Made by a program: the position numbers and the translations under genes. The notes under the pieces are model-generated. The model did no database searches. It had not been told where the DNA came from and worked only from the letters and a program-made list of their open reading frames with translations. DNA of 64,000 nt from Ramlibacter montanisoli (GTDB lineage Bacteria > Pseudomonadota > Gammaproteobacteria > Burkholderiales > Burkholderiaceae_C): positions 3,844,001 through 3,908,000 of the forward strand of contig NZ_JABFCS010000001.1 of NCBI RefSeq assembly GCF_013087525.1, read 5' to 3'. Below are positions 42,852 through 52,503 of the stretch, in pieces; within the stretch, counting starts at the first letter, position 1; each line of letters starts with the position of its first letter.

Positions 42852-43550
42852 TCAGTCCCGCGCGCGGCGGCGCAGGTCGTTGGCGATCGTGCGTTGCTTG
42901 CTGTCCATCACGTGCTGGAACATCGCGTGGCCGGCGGCGTCCGCGTCGCCCGAGGCGATGGCCTTGACGATGGCGCGGTGCTCGCCCGCCGAGACCGGCA
43001 GCAGCCAGTTGTCCGCCAGGTTCAGCCGGCGGAACAGCGACAGCTCTTTGATCAGCTTGCGGTAGATCGCGGTGAGCTTGCGGTTGCCGGCCATTTCCAC
43101 CAGCCGGTCGTGGAAGCGCAGGTTCAGCAGGTGGTACGCGTGGCTGTCCTGCGCCTTGACCGCCTTCTCCATCGCGTCGACCAGGCCCTTGACTTCCTTG
43201 AGCTGCGCCGGCGTGATGTGCACCGCCAGCTGCCGGCCCACGAGTTCGTCCATCGCGGCACGCAGGTCGAAGATCTCCACCGCCTCGTCGATCGGGATGT
43301 CGCGCACGAACACGCCGCGGTTCTTTTCGGTGCGCACCAGGCCGGCTTCCTCCAGCACGCGGAAGGCCTCGCGCACCGGGCCGCGCGACACGCCCATGCG
43401 GGTGGCCAGCGTCGCTTCGATCAGCTTGCTGCCCGGCGCGTACTCGCCGGCCAGGATGGCGCGTTCCACTTCCTGCTGCACCACATTGGCGAGCGAACTG
43501 CTCTGGAGCAGTGCGATCGTCGGGTGCGGGACGGCCGTCATGGCGCGCAT
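42852..43550 (-). CDS. GntR-family (FCD) regulator of the phosphonate locus
   Basis: A 232-residue repressor with an N-terminal winged helix (NVVQQEVERAILAGEYAPGS and MGVSRGPVREAFRVLEEAGL) and a helical FCD domain with metal ligands in LNLRFHDRLVEMAGN and AGEHRAIVKAI. It lies between the two arms of the AEP locus and precedes phnA in an operon. A TTGTCAACAA palindrome is 20 bases upstream, so it probably autoregulates and controls the divergent transporter. I chose ATG 43550 because a GGTGG lies before it; an ATG at 43541 is also possible. Intact. Confidence 0.83.
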   Translation of the reverse strand: MRAMTAVPHPTIALLQSSSLANVVQQEVERAILAGEYAPGSKLIEATLATRMGVSRGPVREAFRVLEEAGLVRTEKNRGVFVRDIPIDEAVEIFDLRAAMDELVGRQLAVHITPAQLKEVKGLVDAMEKAVKAQDSHAYHLLNLRFHDRLVEMAGNRKLTAIYRKLIKELSLFRRLNLADNWLLPVSAGEHRAIVKAIASGDADAAGHAMFQHVMDSKQRTIANDLRRRARD

Positions 43551-43569
43551 CAGACCACCCGCCTTTTGG

Positions 43570-43600
43570 ATTGTCAACAATCTGCAAAAAACAATTGACA
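43570..43600. promoter_or_regulatory. Operator-like palindrome between phosphonate regulator and transporter
   Basis: ATTGT-CA-ACAAT at 43570-43581 is a palindrome matching the TTGT-nn-ACAA operator form of FadR/FCD-type GntR proteins. A second half-related sequence, AATTGACAA at 43592-43600, places an inverted TTGTCAA / TTGACAA pair 17 bases apart. The second contains TTGACA, a perfect -35 hexamer for the plus-strand operon, so binding could block it. The matching -10 is poor (TCCAAT). Functional role is inferred. Confidence 0.6.
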
Positions 43601-43718
43601 AGCTACGGGGCTCGTTCTCCAATGCCCCGGAGCAAAACGCGGCGATGCCAGGGGAGACGCACGTCCATCGCGCGGTCCGGATCCGTCAGCTACGACTTTT
43701 CATCCAGAGGAGTTCTTC

Positions 43719-44764
43719 ATGCCCGCATCCCGCCGTTCCGCCGTGCGGATCGCCCTCGCGCTCGCGGCCTCCACCCTGTTCGCCGGCGCCGCCTTCGCGC
43801 AGAAGACGCAGCTGCTGGTGTACACCGCGCTGGAGACCGACCAGCTCAAGGCCTACCAGGAAGGCTTCAACAAGGTCCACCCCGACATCGACCTGAAGTG
43901 GGTGCGCGATTCCACCGGCGTGATCACGGCCAAGCTGCTCGCCGAGAAGGCGAACCCGCAGGCGGACGTGGTGATGGGCGTCGCGGCATCGAGCCTCGCT
44001 CTGCTGGACAGGCAGGGCATGCTGGAGCCCTATGCGCCGCTGAACCTCGACGCGATCATGAGCCAGTACCGCGACAAGAAGAAGGTGCCGGCCTGGTTCG
44101 GGATGGACGTGTGGGGCGCCACCGTCTGCTTCAACACCGTGGAAGCGCAGAAGAAAGGCATCCCGAAGCCGGAGACCTGGCGCGACCTCACCAAGCCGGT
44201 CTACAAGGGGCAGGTCGTGATGCCCAACCCGGCGTCCTCGGGCACCGGCTTCTTCGACGTCACCGCCTGGCTGTCGCTCTGGGGGACGACGCCGGCAAGG
44301 GCAACGGCTGGAAGTACATGGACGCGCTGCACGAGAACATCGCGCAGTACACGCACTCCGGCTCCAAGCCCTGCAACATGGCGGCCGCCGGCGAGTACGT
44401 GGTGGGCATCTCCTTCGAGTACCGCGGCAACACCAACAAGGCCAAGGGCGCGCCGATCGACCTGGTGTTCCCCAAGGAAGGCCTGGGCTGGGACCTGGAA
44501 GCCTTCGCCATCATGAAGGGAACCAGGAAGCTGGACGCGGCGAAGAAGCTGGCCGACTGGGCTTCCAGCAAGGACGCGATGCTGCTGTACGGCAAGAACT
44601 TCGCCATCACCGCGCAGCCGGGCGTGGCCGCGCCGCTGGCCAACGTGCCCAGGGACTACGAGGCGCGGCTGGTGAAGATGGATTTCGGCTGGGCCGCGGA
44701 GAACCGCGAGCGCATCCTCACCGAGTGGAAGAAGCGCTACGACGGCAAGACCGAGAAACGCTGA
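43719..44764 (+). CDS. 2-aminoethylphosphonate-type ABC transporter substrate-binding protein, one frameshift
   Basis: A periplasmic binding protein of the iron/thiamine/phosphonate type, about 348 residues. Signal peptide ([19 protein letters not shown]), then [19 protein letters not shown] and [14 protein letters not shown], the family's start and hinge signature. One G is missing in the run 44281-44285; adding it restores [13 protein letters not shown]. The start has AGAGGAG six bases upstream. The gene heads the ten-gene plus-strand operon and supplies the ATPase and permease behind it. Annotated as AEP-binding because of the phnW neighbour and family resemblance. Confidence 0.85.
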
Positions 44765-44783
44765 AGCCCGCAAGGACGCGCCG

Positions 44784-45834
44784 GTGGCCCAGGAACCGTT
44801 CCTCGAACTGCGCCACATCCGCAAGGACTTCGGCGCCTTCAGCGCGCTGGCCGACATCAGCCTGGGCATCGCGCGCGGCGAGTTCGTCTGCTTCCTCGGC
44901 CCCTCCGGCTGCGGCAAGACGACCTTGCTGCGCATCGTCGCCGGCCTGGAGGTGCAGTCGGCCGGCGAGGTCTGGCAGGCCGGGCGCGACATCTCGCGCC
45001 TGCCGCCGGCGCAGCGTGACTACGGCATCGTCTTCCAGAGCTACGCGCTGTTCCCCAACCTCTCGGTCGCCGACAACGTCGCCTACGGGCTGGTGAACCG
45101 CAAGGCGGCCCGCGCACAGCTGACGCAGCGGGTCACCGAACTGCTCAAGCTGGTGGGCCTGCCGGGGACGGAACGCAAGTTCCCGGCCCAGCTCTCCGGC
45201 GGGCAGCAGCAGCGCATCGCGCTGGCGCGGGCGCTCGCCACCTCGCCCGGACTGCTGCTGCTCGACGAGCCGCTGTCGGCGCTCGACGCGCTGGAGCGGG
45301 TGCGCCTGCGGCAGGAGATCCGCGCGCTGCAGCAGAAGCTGGGCGTGACCACCATCATGGTCACGCACGACCAGGAGGAAGCGCTGTCCGTGGCCGACCG
45401 CATCGTGGTGATGAACCAGGGCGCGATCGAGCAGGTCGGCACGCCGATCGACATCTACCGCGAGCCGGCCGCCCTTCGTGGCGGACTTCGTCGGCAAGGC
45501 CAACGTGCTGCCCGGCAAGGTGCGCGGCGGCCAGCTCGAATTCGGTACGCTGCGCGTGCCCTACCACGGGCAGGACCGCGATGCGCGCATCTACCTGCGG
45601 CCGGAGGACGTGCTGGCGCGGCCGATCGCGCCGGGCGACCCGCACGTGTTCGACGCCAGCATCGAGAAGATCGAATTCCTCGGTTCCTACTGCCACGTGC
45701 ACGTCGCGGCACCGGCGCTGCAGCCGAACAAGCTGACCGTGTACCTCTCGCTCAACTACCTGTCGGAAGCCTCGCTCGCGGTCGGCTCGCCGCTGCGGTT
45801 GAAGCTGCTGCCGGAACGCCTGAAGGTCTTCTAG
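44784..45834 (+). CDS. 2-aminoethylphosphonate-type ABC transporter ATPase, one frameshift
   Basis: The ATP-hydrolysing subunit, about 350 residues. Walker [13 protein letters not shown]-loop [11 protein letters not shown], signature [15 protein letters not shown], Walker [13 protein letters not shown] and switch His in [14 protein letters not shown]-terminal TOBE-like regulatory domain ([27 protein letters not shown]) follows. The join is broken by one missing base at about 45468-45474; restoration gives [16 protein letters not shown]. It starts with GTG 44784, 19 bases after the receptor gene. Runs to 45834; the permease starts 6 bases later. Confidence 0.9.
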
Positions 45835-45840
45835 CCTTCC

Positions 45841-47582
45841 ATGGCCGCGGTCCTGCCCGTCCCCGAAGCCGCGCCGGTGCGCCAGTCCGCGCACTGGAGC
45901 GACCGGCTCGCGCACCTGGCGCTGCTGCTGGTGGCGCTGGTGCTGCTGGCCTTCCTGGCCGTGCCGCTGGCGACCATCCTGGTGGAGGCCGTGCAGGGCA
46001 GCGACGGCCGCTTCGTCGGCCTGGCCAACTTCGTCGCCTACGCCCAGTCGCCCGCGCTGCTGCAAAGCCTGTGGAACAGCGTCTGGGTGTCGTTCGCGGT
46101 CACGGTGGTCACGCTGCCGCTGGCCTTCGGCTTCGCCTACGCGCTCACGCGTTCCTGCATGCCGCTGAAACCGCTGTTCCGCGGCATCACGCTGATCCCG
46201 CTGCTGGCGCCCTCGCTGCTGTCGGCGATCTCCTGATCTACTGGTTCGGCAACCAGGGCGTGCTCAAGTCCTGGCTGCAGCACCTGGGCATCGCCGAGAT
46301 CTACGGCGCGCCCGGCATCGTCATCGGCGAATGCTTCGCCGTGTTCCCGCACGCGCTGATGATCCTGGTCACCGCGCTGTCGCTGGCCGACGCACGACTG
46401 TACGAGGCGGCCGATGCGATGGGCACCACGCGCGCCCGCAAGTTCTTCACCATCACGCTGCCGGGCGCGAAGTACGGCCTGATCTCGGCGGCGCTGGTGA
46501 CCTTCACGCTGGTGATCACCGACTTCGGCATCCCCAAGGTGATCGGCGGCAACTTCAACGTGCTGGCCACCGATGTCTTCAAGCTGGTGATCGGGCAGCA
46601 GGACTTCGCCAAGGGGGCGGTGGTCGCGATCGTGCTGCTCGCGCCGGCGGTGTTCACCTTCGGCGTGGACCATTACGTCAGCCGCAAGCAGACGGCGATG
46701 CTCACGGCGCGTGCGGTGCCGTATGCGCCCAAGCGCGCGCCGGTATTCGACGCCGCCATGACGCTCTATTGCGTGCTGATCGCCTTCCTGGTGCTCGCGA
46801 TGCTGGGCATGGCGGTGTTCGCCTCCTTCGCCACCCTGTGGCCCTACAACCTGGCGCCCAGCCTCAAGCACTACACGCTGGGCCTGGTGGACGCGGAAGT
46901 CGGCGTCGCCTTCGTCAACAGCCTGAAGATGGCCGCGGGCACCGCGCTGTTCGGCACGCTGCTGGTGTTCTGCGGCGCCTACCTGCTGGAGAAGACGCCG
47001 GGCGGCCAGGCCGTGGAGCGCGGCCCGGTGGCCTGGGCGCGCACGCTGGTGCGGGCGCTGGCCATGCTGCCCATGGCGGTGCCCGGGCTGGTGCTCGGCC
47101 TGGGCTACATCTTCTTCTTCAACGCGCCCGCCAACCCGCTGGGCGCGCTGTACCACACGGTCACGCTGCTGACGCTTTGCACCATCGTGCACTTCTACAC
47201 CACCGGCCACCTGACGGCGGTGACGGCGCTGAAGGCGCTGGACGACGAGTTCGAGGCGGTGAGCGCATCGCTCAAGGTGCCCTTCTTCAAGACCTTCTGG
47301 CGGGTCACGGTGCCGATCTGCACGCCGGCGCTGGTGGACATCGCCCGCTACTTCTTCGTCAACGCCATGACCACGATCTCGGCGGTGGTCTTCCTGTACT
47401 CGCCGGAAAGCAAGGTGGCCTCCATCGCCATCCTGAACCTCGACGAGGCGGGCGAGATGGGCGCCGCGGCGGCCATGGCGGTGATGATCGCCGCCGCCTC
47501 GGCGCTGGCCACGCTGGCCTTCATGGGCCTGGCGTGGTGGATCCACCGCCGCACACAGGCGTGGCGAACGCTGTCAAGATAG
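45841..47582 (+). CDS. 2-aminoethylphosphonate-type ABC transporter permease, fused double domain, one frameshift
   Basis: The channel subunit, about 580 residues with roughly twelve membrane helices in two homologous permease halves, so one chain replaces the usual pair. The first EAA-like loop is [20 protein letters not shown] and the second [20 protein letters not shown]. One base is missing at 46232; restoration gives [16 protein letters not shown]. Inner membrane. It sits between the ATPase and phnW; the gene order receptor-ATPase-permease-phnW is that of AEP uptake clusters. Confidence 0.9.
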
Positions 47583-47592
47583 GAGACGACCC

Positions 47593-48711
47593 ATGGACCG
47601 AGAACGCATCCTCCTCACCCCCGGCCCGCTCACCACCACGCTGCGGACCAAGCTCGCCATGCTGCGCGACTGGGGCTCGTGGGATGGCGATTTCAATGTG
47701 GTCACGGCCCGCGTACGGAAGAGCTTGCTCAAGGTCATCCACGGCGAGGATTCGCACGTGGTCGTGCCCCTGCAGGGCAGCGGCACCTTCAGCGTGGAGG
47801 CGGCCGTGGCCACCCTCGTGCCGCGCGACGGCCACGTGCTGGTGCTCGACAACGGCGCCTACTGCAAGCGTGCCGCCAAGCTCACCGGCCTGATGGGGCG
47901 CGAATGCACCGTGCTGGCCTTCGACGAGTCGCAGCCGGTGGACGCCAAGGCCCTGGACGCGCAGCTGGCCGCCGACGCCGGCATCACCCACGTCGTGCTG
48001 GTGCACTGCGAGACCGGCGCCGGCGTGCTGAACCCGCTGCAGGAAGTGGCGCAGGTCTGCGAGCGCCGCGGCAAGGGCCTGATCGTCGACGCCATGAGTT
48101 CCTTCGGCGCACTGCCGATCGACGCGCGCGAGGTCCGCTTCGACGCGCTGGTGGCCGCCAGCGGCAAGTGCCTGGAAGGCGTGCCCGGCATGGGCTTCGT
48201 GTTCCTGCGCAAGGCCATCGTGGAAGGCTGCGCCGGCAACAGCCAGTCGCTGGCCATGGACCTGCACGACCAGCACGTGTACATGGAAAGGACCGGCCAG
48301 TGGCGCTTCACGCCGCCCACCCACGTGGTGGTGGCGCTGGCCGAGGCGATCGCGCAGTTCGAGGAGGAGGGCGGCCAGCCGGCCCGGCTGGCGCGCTACA
48401 CCGGCAACTACCGCACGCTGATCGACGGCATGTCGCGGCTGGGCTTCATGCCCTTCCTCGACCCGCGGGTGCAGGCGCCGATCATCGTGACCTTCCACGC
48501 GCCCGGCGATGCGCGCTACGACTTCAAGACCTTCTACGGCTTCGCGCGCGAGCACGGCTTCATCCTCTACCCCGGCAAGCTCACGCAGGTCGAGACCTTC
48601 CGGGTCGGCTGCATAGGCGCGATCGGCCGCCACGAGATCGAGCAGGCCGTGCACGCGGTGGAACTCGCATTGCAGGACATGGGCATCGCCTCGGGAGAGC
48701 CCGCGATCTAG
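47593..48711 (+). CDS. phnW: 2-aminoethylphosphonate-pyruvate transaminase
   Basis: A PLP enzyme that moves the amino group of AEP to pyruvate, giving phosphonoacetaldehyde and alanine. 372 residues, intact. [21 protein letters not shown], typical of class V, with the N-terminal motif, [13 protein letters not shown] and the PLP Lys in [16 protein letters not shown]. It starts 10 bases after the permease, and GS-like follows 20 bases later. Together with PhnY and PhnA this is a complete AEP route. Confidence 0.92.
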   Translation: MDRERILLTPGPLTTTLRTKLAMLRDWGSWDGDFNVVTARVRKSLLKVIHGEDSHVVVPLQGSGTFSVEAAVATLVPRDGHVLVLDNGAYCKRAAKLTGLMGRECTVLAFDESQPVDAKALDAQLAADAGITHVVLVHCETGAGVLNPLQEVAQVCERRGKGLIVDAMSSFGALPIDAREVRFDALVAASGKCLEGVPGMGFVFLRKAIVEGCAGNSQSLAMDLHDQHVYMERTGQWRFTPPTHVVVALAEAIAQFEEEGGQPARLARYTGNYRTLIDGMSRLGFMPFLDPRVQAPIIVTFHAPGDARYDFKTFYGFAREHGFILYPGKLTQVETFRVGCIGAIGRHEIEQAVHAVELALQDMGIASGEPAI

Positions 48712-48731
48712 ACACCAGGGAGAACGACGAC

Positions 48732-50093
48732 GTGGCCAGCCAGAACAACCATCCCGCCCTCGACAAGCTGCGCAAGACCAATGCCACCAAGGTGAAGGTG
48801 GCGGTGAGCGACATCGACGGCATCCTGCGGGGCAAGTACCTCCACATCGACAAGTTCCTGGGCGCCGCGGACAGCGGCTTCGGCTTCTGCGACGTGGTGC
48901 TGGGCTGGGACGCGCACGACGTCACCTACGACAACACCACGGTCACCGGCTGGCAGCACGGCTTCCCCGACGCGCTGGCGCAGCTGGACCTGGGCACCGC
49001 GCGCAACGTGCCCTGGGACGGCAACGTGCCCTTCTTCCTGGGCGAGTTCGTCAACCCGGACCGCACGCCGCACCCGCTGTGCCCGCGACAGACGCTCAAG
49101 CGCGTGCTGGCGCGCGCGGAGAAGCTCGGCTTCCAGGTGATGACCGGCATGGAGTTCGAGTGGTTCAACTTCCGCGAGACCACGCACACCTGGGCCGCCA
49201 AGAACGGCCAGCCGCCGGAACCGATCACGCCCGGCATGTTCGGCTACTCGCTGCTGCGCATGGCCGACAACCCCGGCTTCTTCAACGCGCTGATGGACGA
49301 GATGCTCGCCTTCAACGTGCCGATCGAGGGACTGCACACGGAGACGGGCCCGGGCGTGTACGAAGCGGCGATCGGTTTCTCCACCGCGCTGGAGCAGGCC
49401 GACCGCGCCATCCTGTTCAAGACCGGCGCGCGCGAGATCGGCAAGCGCTTCGGCATCATGCCGACCTTCATGGCCAAGTGGAGCCAGAAGTACCCCGGCT
49501 GCAGCGGCCACATCCACCAGAGCCTGTCGGACGGCAAGACCAACCTGTTCTACGACGAGAAGGCGCCGCGCAGGATGTCGGGCCTGTTCGAGAGCTACCT
49601 CGCCGGGCAGGTCGCCTGCATGATGGAATTCGGGCCCATGATCTGGCCGACCATCAACAGCTACAAGCGCCTGGTCGACGGTTTCTGGGCGCCGGTGAAG
49701 CCGACCTGGGGCATGGACAACCGGACGGCCAGCTTCCGCGTGCTGGCCGGCTCGCCCAAGGCGACGCGGCTGGAGACGCGCTGCCCGGGCTCCGACGTGA
49801 ACCCCTACCTGGCGATGGCGGCGGTGATCGCCGCCGGCATGCACGGCGTGGAGAAGGGCCTGAAGCTCACCACGCCGCCCATCACCGGCACCAACCAGGG
49901 CGGCGAGAACGTGCCGCGCGCACCGCGCACGCTGATCGAGACCACGCGCATCTTCAAGGAGTCGCAGATCGCGCGTGACTGGCTGGGCGACACCTTCGTC
50001 GAGCACTACTCCGCCACCCGCGACTGGGAGTGGCGGCAGTGGCAGGACGGCGTGACCGACTGGGAATTGAAACGCTACTTCGAGATCATCTGA
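48732..50093 (+). CDS. Glutamine-synthetase-family ligase (gamma-glutamylamine synthetase-like)
   Basis: An ATP-dependent ligase joining glutamate to an amine, about 453 residues, intact. Beta-grasp N-domain (KVAVSDIDGILRGKYL) is followed by the GS catalytic domain: GMEFEWFNF, TETGPGVYEAA, CSGHIHQSL and NRTASFRVLAGSPKATRLE. It is closer to PuuA/GlnA-like amine ligases than to ammonium-using GlnA: it lacks the adenylylation-type end. Start GTG 48732 with AGGGAG upstream. In the operon with an alcohol dehydrogenase, aldehyde dehydrogenase and PuuD-like hydrolase, so gamma-glutamylation of an amine or amino-alcohol is inferred; the substrate is unknown. Confidence 0.85.
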   Translation: MASQNNHPALDKLRKTNATKVKVAVSDIDGILRGKYLHIDKFLGAADSGFGFCDVVLGWDAHDVTYDNTTVTGWQHGFPDALAQLDLGTARNVPWDGNVPFFLGEFVNPDRTPHPLCPRQTLKRVLARAEKLGFQVMTGMEFEWFNFRETTHTWAAKNGQPPEPITPGMFGYSLLRMADNPGFFNALMDEMLAFNVPIEGLHTETGPGVYEAAIGFSTALEQADRAILFKTGAREIGKRFGIMPTFMAKWSQKYPGCSGHIHQSLSDGKTNLFYDEKAPRRMSGLFESYLAGQVACMMEFGPMIWPTINSYKRLVDGFWAPVKPTWGMDNRTASFRVLAGSPKATRLETRCPGSDVNPYLAMAAVIAAGMHGVEKGLKLTTPPITGTNQGGENVPRAPRTLIETTRIFKESQIARDWLGDTFVEHYSATRDWEWRQWQDGVTDWELKRYFEII

Positions 50094-50593
50094 TGATCGT
50101 GCGCATGCTGGGCCCCGCCGACGCCACGCTGTACCGCAGCCTGCGGCTGCGGGCGCTGCGCGAGCACCCGGACGCCTTCACCTCCAGCTACGCGGAAGAC
50201 CGCGAGCAGCCGGTGGAGGCGGCGGCGCAGCGCCTGGCCGCGCACCCCTTCTGGGGCGCCTACCGCCACGCGGAGCTGTACGGCTTCGTCGGGCTGGAGC
50301 GCGAGCTGCGCGCCAAGAACCGCCACAAGGCGACCGTCATGGGCATGTACGTCGCGCCGGAAGCCGCGGGGCAGGGCGTCGCCCGTGCGCTGCTCGCCGC
50401 GCTGGTCGCGCACGCCCGCGCCAACGGCGTCGAATCGCTGCTGCTGACCGTCACCGAAGGCAACGACCGCGCGCGCCGGCTGTACGAGGCGGCGGGCTTC
50501 CGCAGCTTCGGCGTCGAGCCCGACGCCATCCGCGTGGCCGGCCAGCGCTACGCCAAGAACCACATGCACCTGGATTTGAGCCGAGCACCATGA
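50093..50593 (+). CDS. GNAT-family N-acetyltransferase
   Basis: A cytoplasmic acetyltransferase of 166 residues. The acetyl-CoA loop is VAPEAAGQGVARALLAALV (Q-x-x-G-x-A form) and NDRARRLYEAAGFRSFGVE is the end motif. Its ATG overlaps the stop of the ligase gene (TGATG) and its end overlaps the next start, so it is tightly cotranslated. The substrate may be an amine or aminophosphonate, as PhnO does in other clusters, but no sequence feature proves it. Intact. Confidence 0.78.
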   Translation: MIVRMLGPADATLYRSLRLRALREHPDAFTSSYAEDREQPVEAAAQRLAAHPFWGAYRHAELYGFVGLERELRAKNRHKATVMGMYVAPEAAGQGVARALLAALVAHARANGVESLLLTVTEGNDRARRLYEAAGFRSFGVEPDAIRVAGQRYAKNHMHLDLSRAP

Positions 50594-51723
50594 GCCTCTC
50601 CAACTTTTCCTTCCCGACCGCCATCCAGTTCGGCCCGGGCGCCCGCAAGGAGGTGCAGCAGCACCTGCAGGAGCAGGGCCTGAAGCGCCCGCTGATCGTC
50701 ACCGACAAGGCGCTTGCCGCGCTGCCGGTGCTGGCCGAGTTCCAGTCGCACCTGCTCGAACTCGACGTCGCGGTGTTCGGCGGCGTGTTCGGCAACCCGA
50801 CGGCCAGCCAGGTGATGGCCGGTGCGCAGGCCTACCGGCAGTACCGCGCCGACTGCGTCATCGGCTTCGGCGGCGGCGCCGCGCTCGACGTCGCCAAGGT
50901 GGTCGGCATCGCGGCCACGCACGAAGGCGACATCATCGAGTACGCGTGGGACCACCCGCAGGTGCGTGCCATAGCCCGCGAATTGCCCTACTTCGTCGCC
51001 CTGCCCACGACGGCGGGCACCGGTTCGGAGGTGGGCCGCTCCTCGGTGATCAGCGAGGACGACACGCACCTCAAGCGCGTGGTCTTCAGCCCCAAGATCC
51101 TGGCCCGCAAGGTGTTCGCCGACCCGGAGCTGACGCTGGCGCTGCCGCCGCACGTGACCGCCGCCACCGGCATGGACGCGCTCACGCACAACGTGGAGAG
51201 CTACCTCTCGCCCGCCTACCACCCGCTGTGCGACGGCATCGCGCTGGAGGGCGCGCGCATCGCCGCCCGCTCGCTGGTGCGCGCGGTGAAGGTGCCGGGC
51301 GACATCGCGGCCCGCAGCGACATGATGATGAGTTCCATGATGGGCGCGATCGCCTTCCAGAAGGACCTGGGCGCGGTGCACTCCTGCGCCCATGCGCTTG
51401 GTGCGGTGTGCGACCTGCACCACGGGTTGGCCAATGCGCTGATGATCGAGCCGGTGCTGGCCTGGAACATCGAGGCCGCGCCCGACAAGTTCGAGGAGCT
51501 GGCGCACGCCTGCCGCACGGGCGGCGGCGGGCCCGGCTTCGTGCGCTGGCTGGGCCACCTGAAGCAGCAGATCGGCATCACCGGCACGCTGTCCGCCCAC
51601 GGGGTGAAGAAGGAGCACATCCCCAGGCTGGTGGACATCGCGGTGAAGGACATCTGCCACCAGACCAACCCGCGGCCGGTGACGGCGCAGGATTTCGAGC
51701 GGCTGTTCGCCGCCGCGTTGTGA
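50590..51723 (+). CDS. Iron-containing alcohol dehydrogenase
   Basis: A group III NAD(P)-dependent alcohol dehydrogenase, 377 residues, intact. Nucleotide loop GFGGGAALDVAKVVG and TTAGTGSEV; metal ligands in DALTHNVESYLSPAYHPL and HSCAHALGAVCDLHHG. It could oxidise a gamma-glutamyl-amino-alcohol to its aldehyde, or reduce a toxic aldehyde; direction cannot be judged. Four-base overlap with the acetyltransferase gene and 7 bases before the hydrolase gene. Confidence 0.9.
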   Translation: MSLSNFSFPTAIQFGPGARKEVQQHLQEQGLKRPLIVTDKALAALPVLAEFQSHLLELDVAVFGGVFGNPTASQVMAGAQAYRQYRADCVIGFGGGAALDVAKVVGIAATHEGDIIEYAWDHPQVRAIARELPYFVALPTTAGTGSEVGRSSVISEDDTHLKRVVFSPKILARKVFADPELTLALPPHVTAATGMDALTHNVESYLSPAYHPLCDGIALEGARIAARSLVRAVKVPGDIAARSDMMMSSMMGAIAFQKDLGAVHSCAHALGAVCDLHHGLANALMIEPVLAWNIEAAPDKFEELAHACRTGGGGPGFVRWLGHLKQQIGITGTLSAHGVKKEHIPRLVDIAVKDICHQTNPRPVTAQDFERLFAAAL

Positions 51724-51730
51724 GGCCGCC

Positions 51731-52503
51731 ATGGACCGCCTGAAGATCGGCATCAGCGCCTGCTTCTTCCACCCGGACGGGGAACGCAAGGCCGCGCCTT
51801 CCAAGACCCTGCTGTGGATCGAGCAGTCCACCGCGCACTGGGTGATGTCCGAGGGGGCGCTGCCGGTGATGATTCCCTCGCTCAACGGCAAGACCTTCCG
51901 CGGCGAGGTGAGCGCCGCCGACTACGCGCAGGCGCTCGACGGCCTGGTGATGCACGGCGGCGCCGACGTCTGGCCCGGCACCTATGGCGAAAAGCCTTTG
52001 CGTCCGGAATGGCACGGCGACCGCGTGCGCGACGAGTACGAGGTCGCGCTGGTGAAGGCCTTCTCCGCCGCCGGCAAGCCGGTGTTCGGCATCTGCCGCG
52101 GCCTGCAGCTGATCAACGTGGCCTACGGCGGCACCCTCTACCAGGACATCACGACGCAGAAGCCAGGCGCGCTGGTGCACCGCGACGCCGCGATGTACGA
52201 CCTGAACTTCCACGACGTGGACATCCTCGCGGACAGCCGCCTGGCGCAGCTGCTGCCGCGTGGCCGCCACAAGATCAACAGCGTGCACCACCAGGGCATC
52301 AAGGACGTGGCGCCCGGCTTCGTGGTGGAGGCGCTGTCGCCCGAAGACGGCGTGGTCGAAGCCATCCGCCACACGGGCGGCCCCTGGATCGCCGCCGTCC
52401 AGTGGCATCCCGAATTCCACCGGCCCGAACTGGGCGTGATCGACGATACGCCGCTGCTGCGCGCGACTTCCTGCAGGCCGCGCGCGAAGCCCGCAAGCCA
52501 TGA
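51731..52503 (+). CDS. Gamma-glutamyl hydrolase (PuuD-like, class I amidotransferase fold), one frameshift
   Basis: Peptidase C26 family; releases the amino acid from a gamma-glutamyl conjugate. About 257 residues. The nucleophile Cys is in FGICRGLQLINVAYGG and the His/Glu pair in VQWHPEFHRPE. One G is missing at about 52461-52466; adding it gives the end LLRADFLQAAREARKP with stop at 52501-52503, which overlaps the next ATG (ATGA). It would complete a pathway of glutamylation, oxidation and hydrolysis with the ligase and dehydrogenases around it. Confidence 0.87.
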
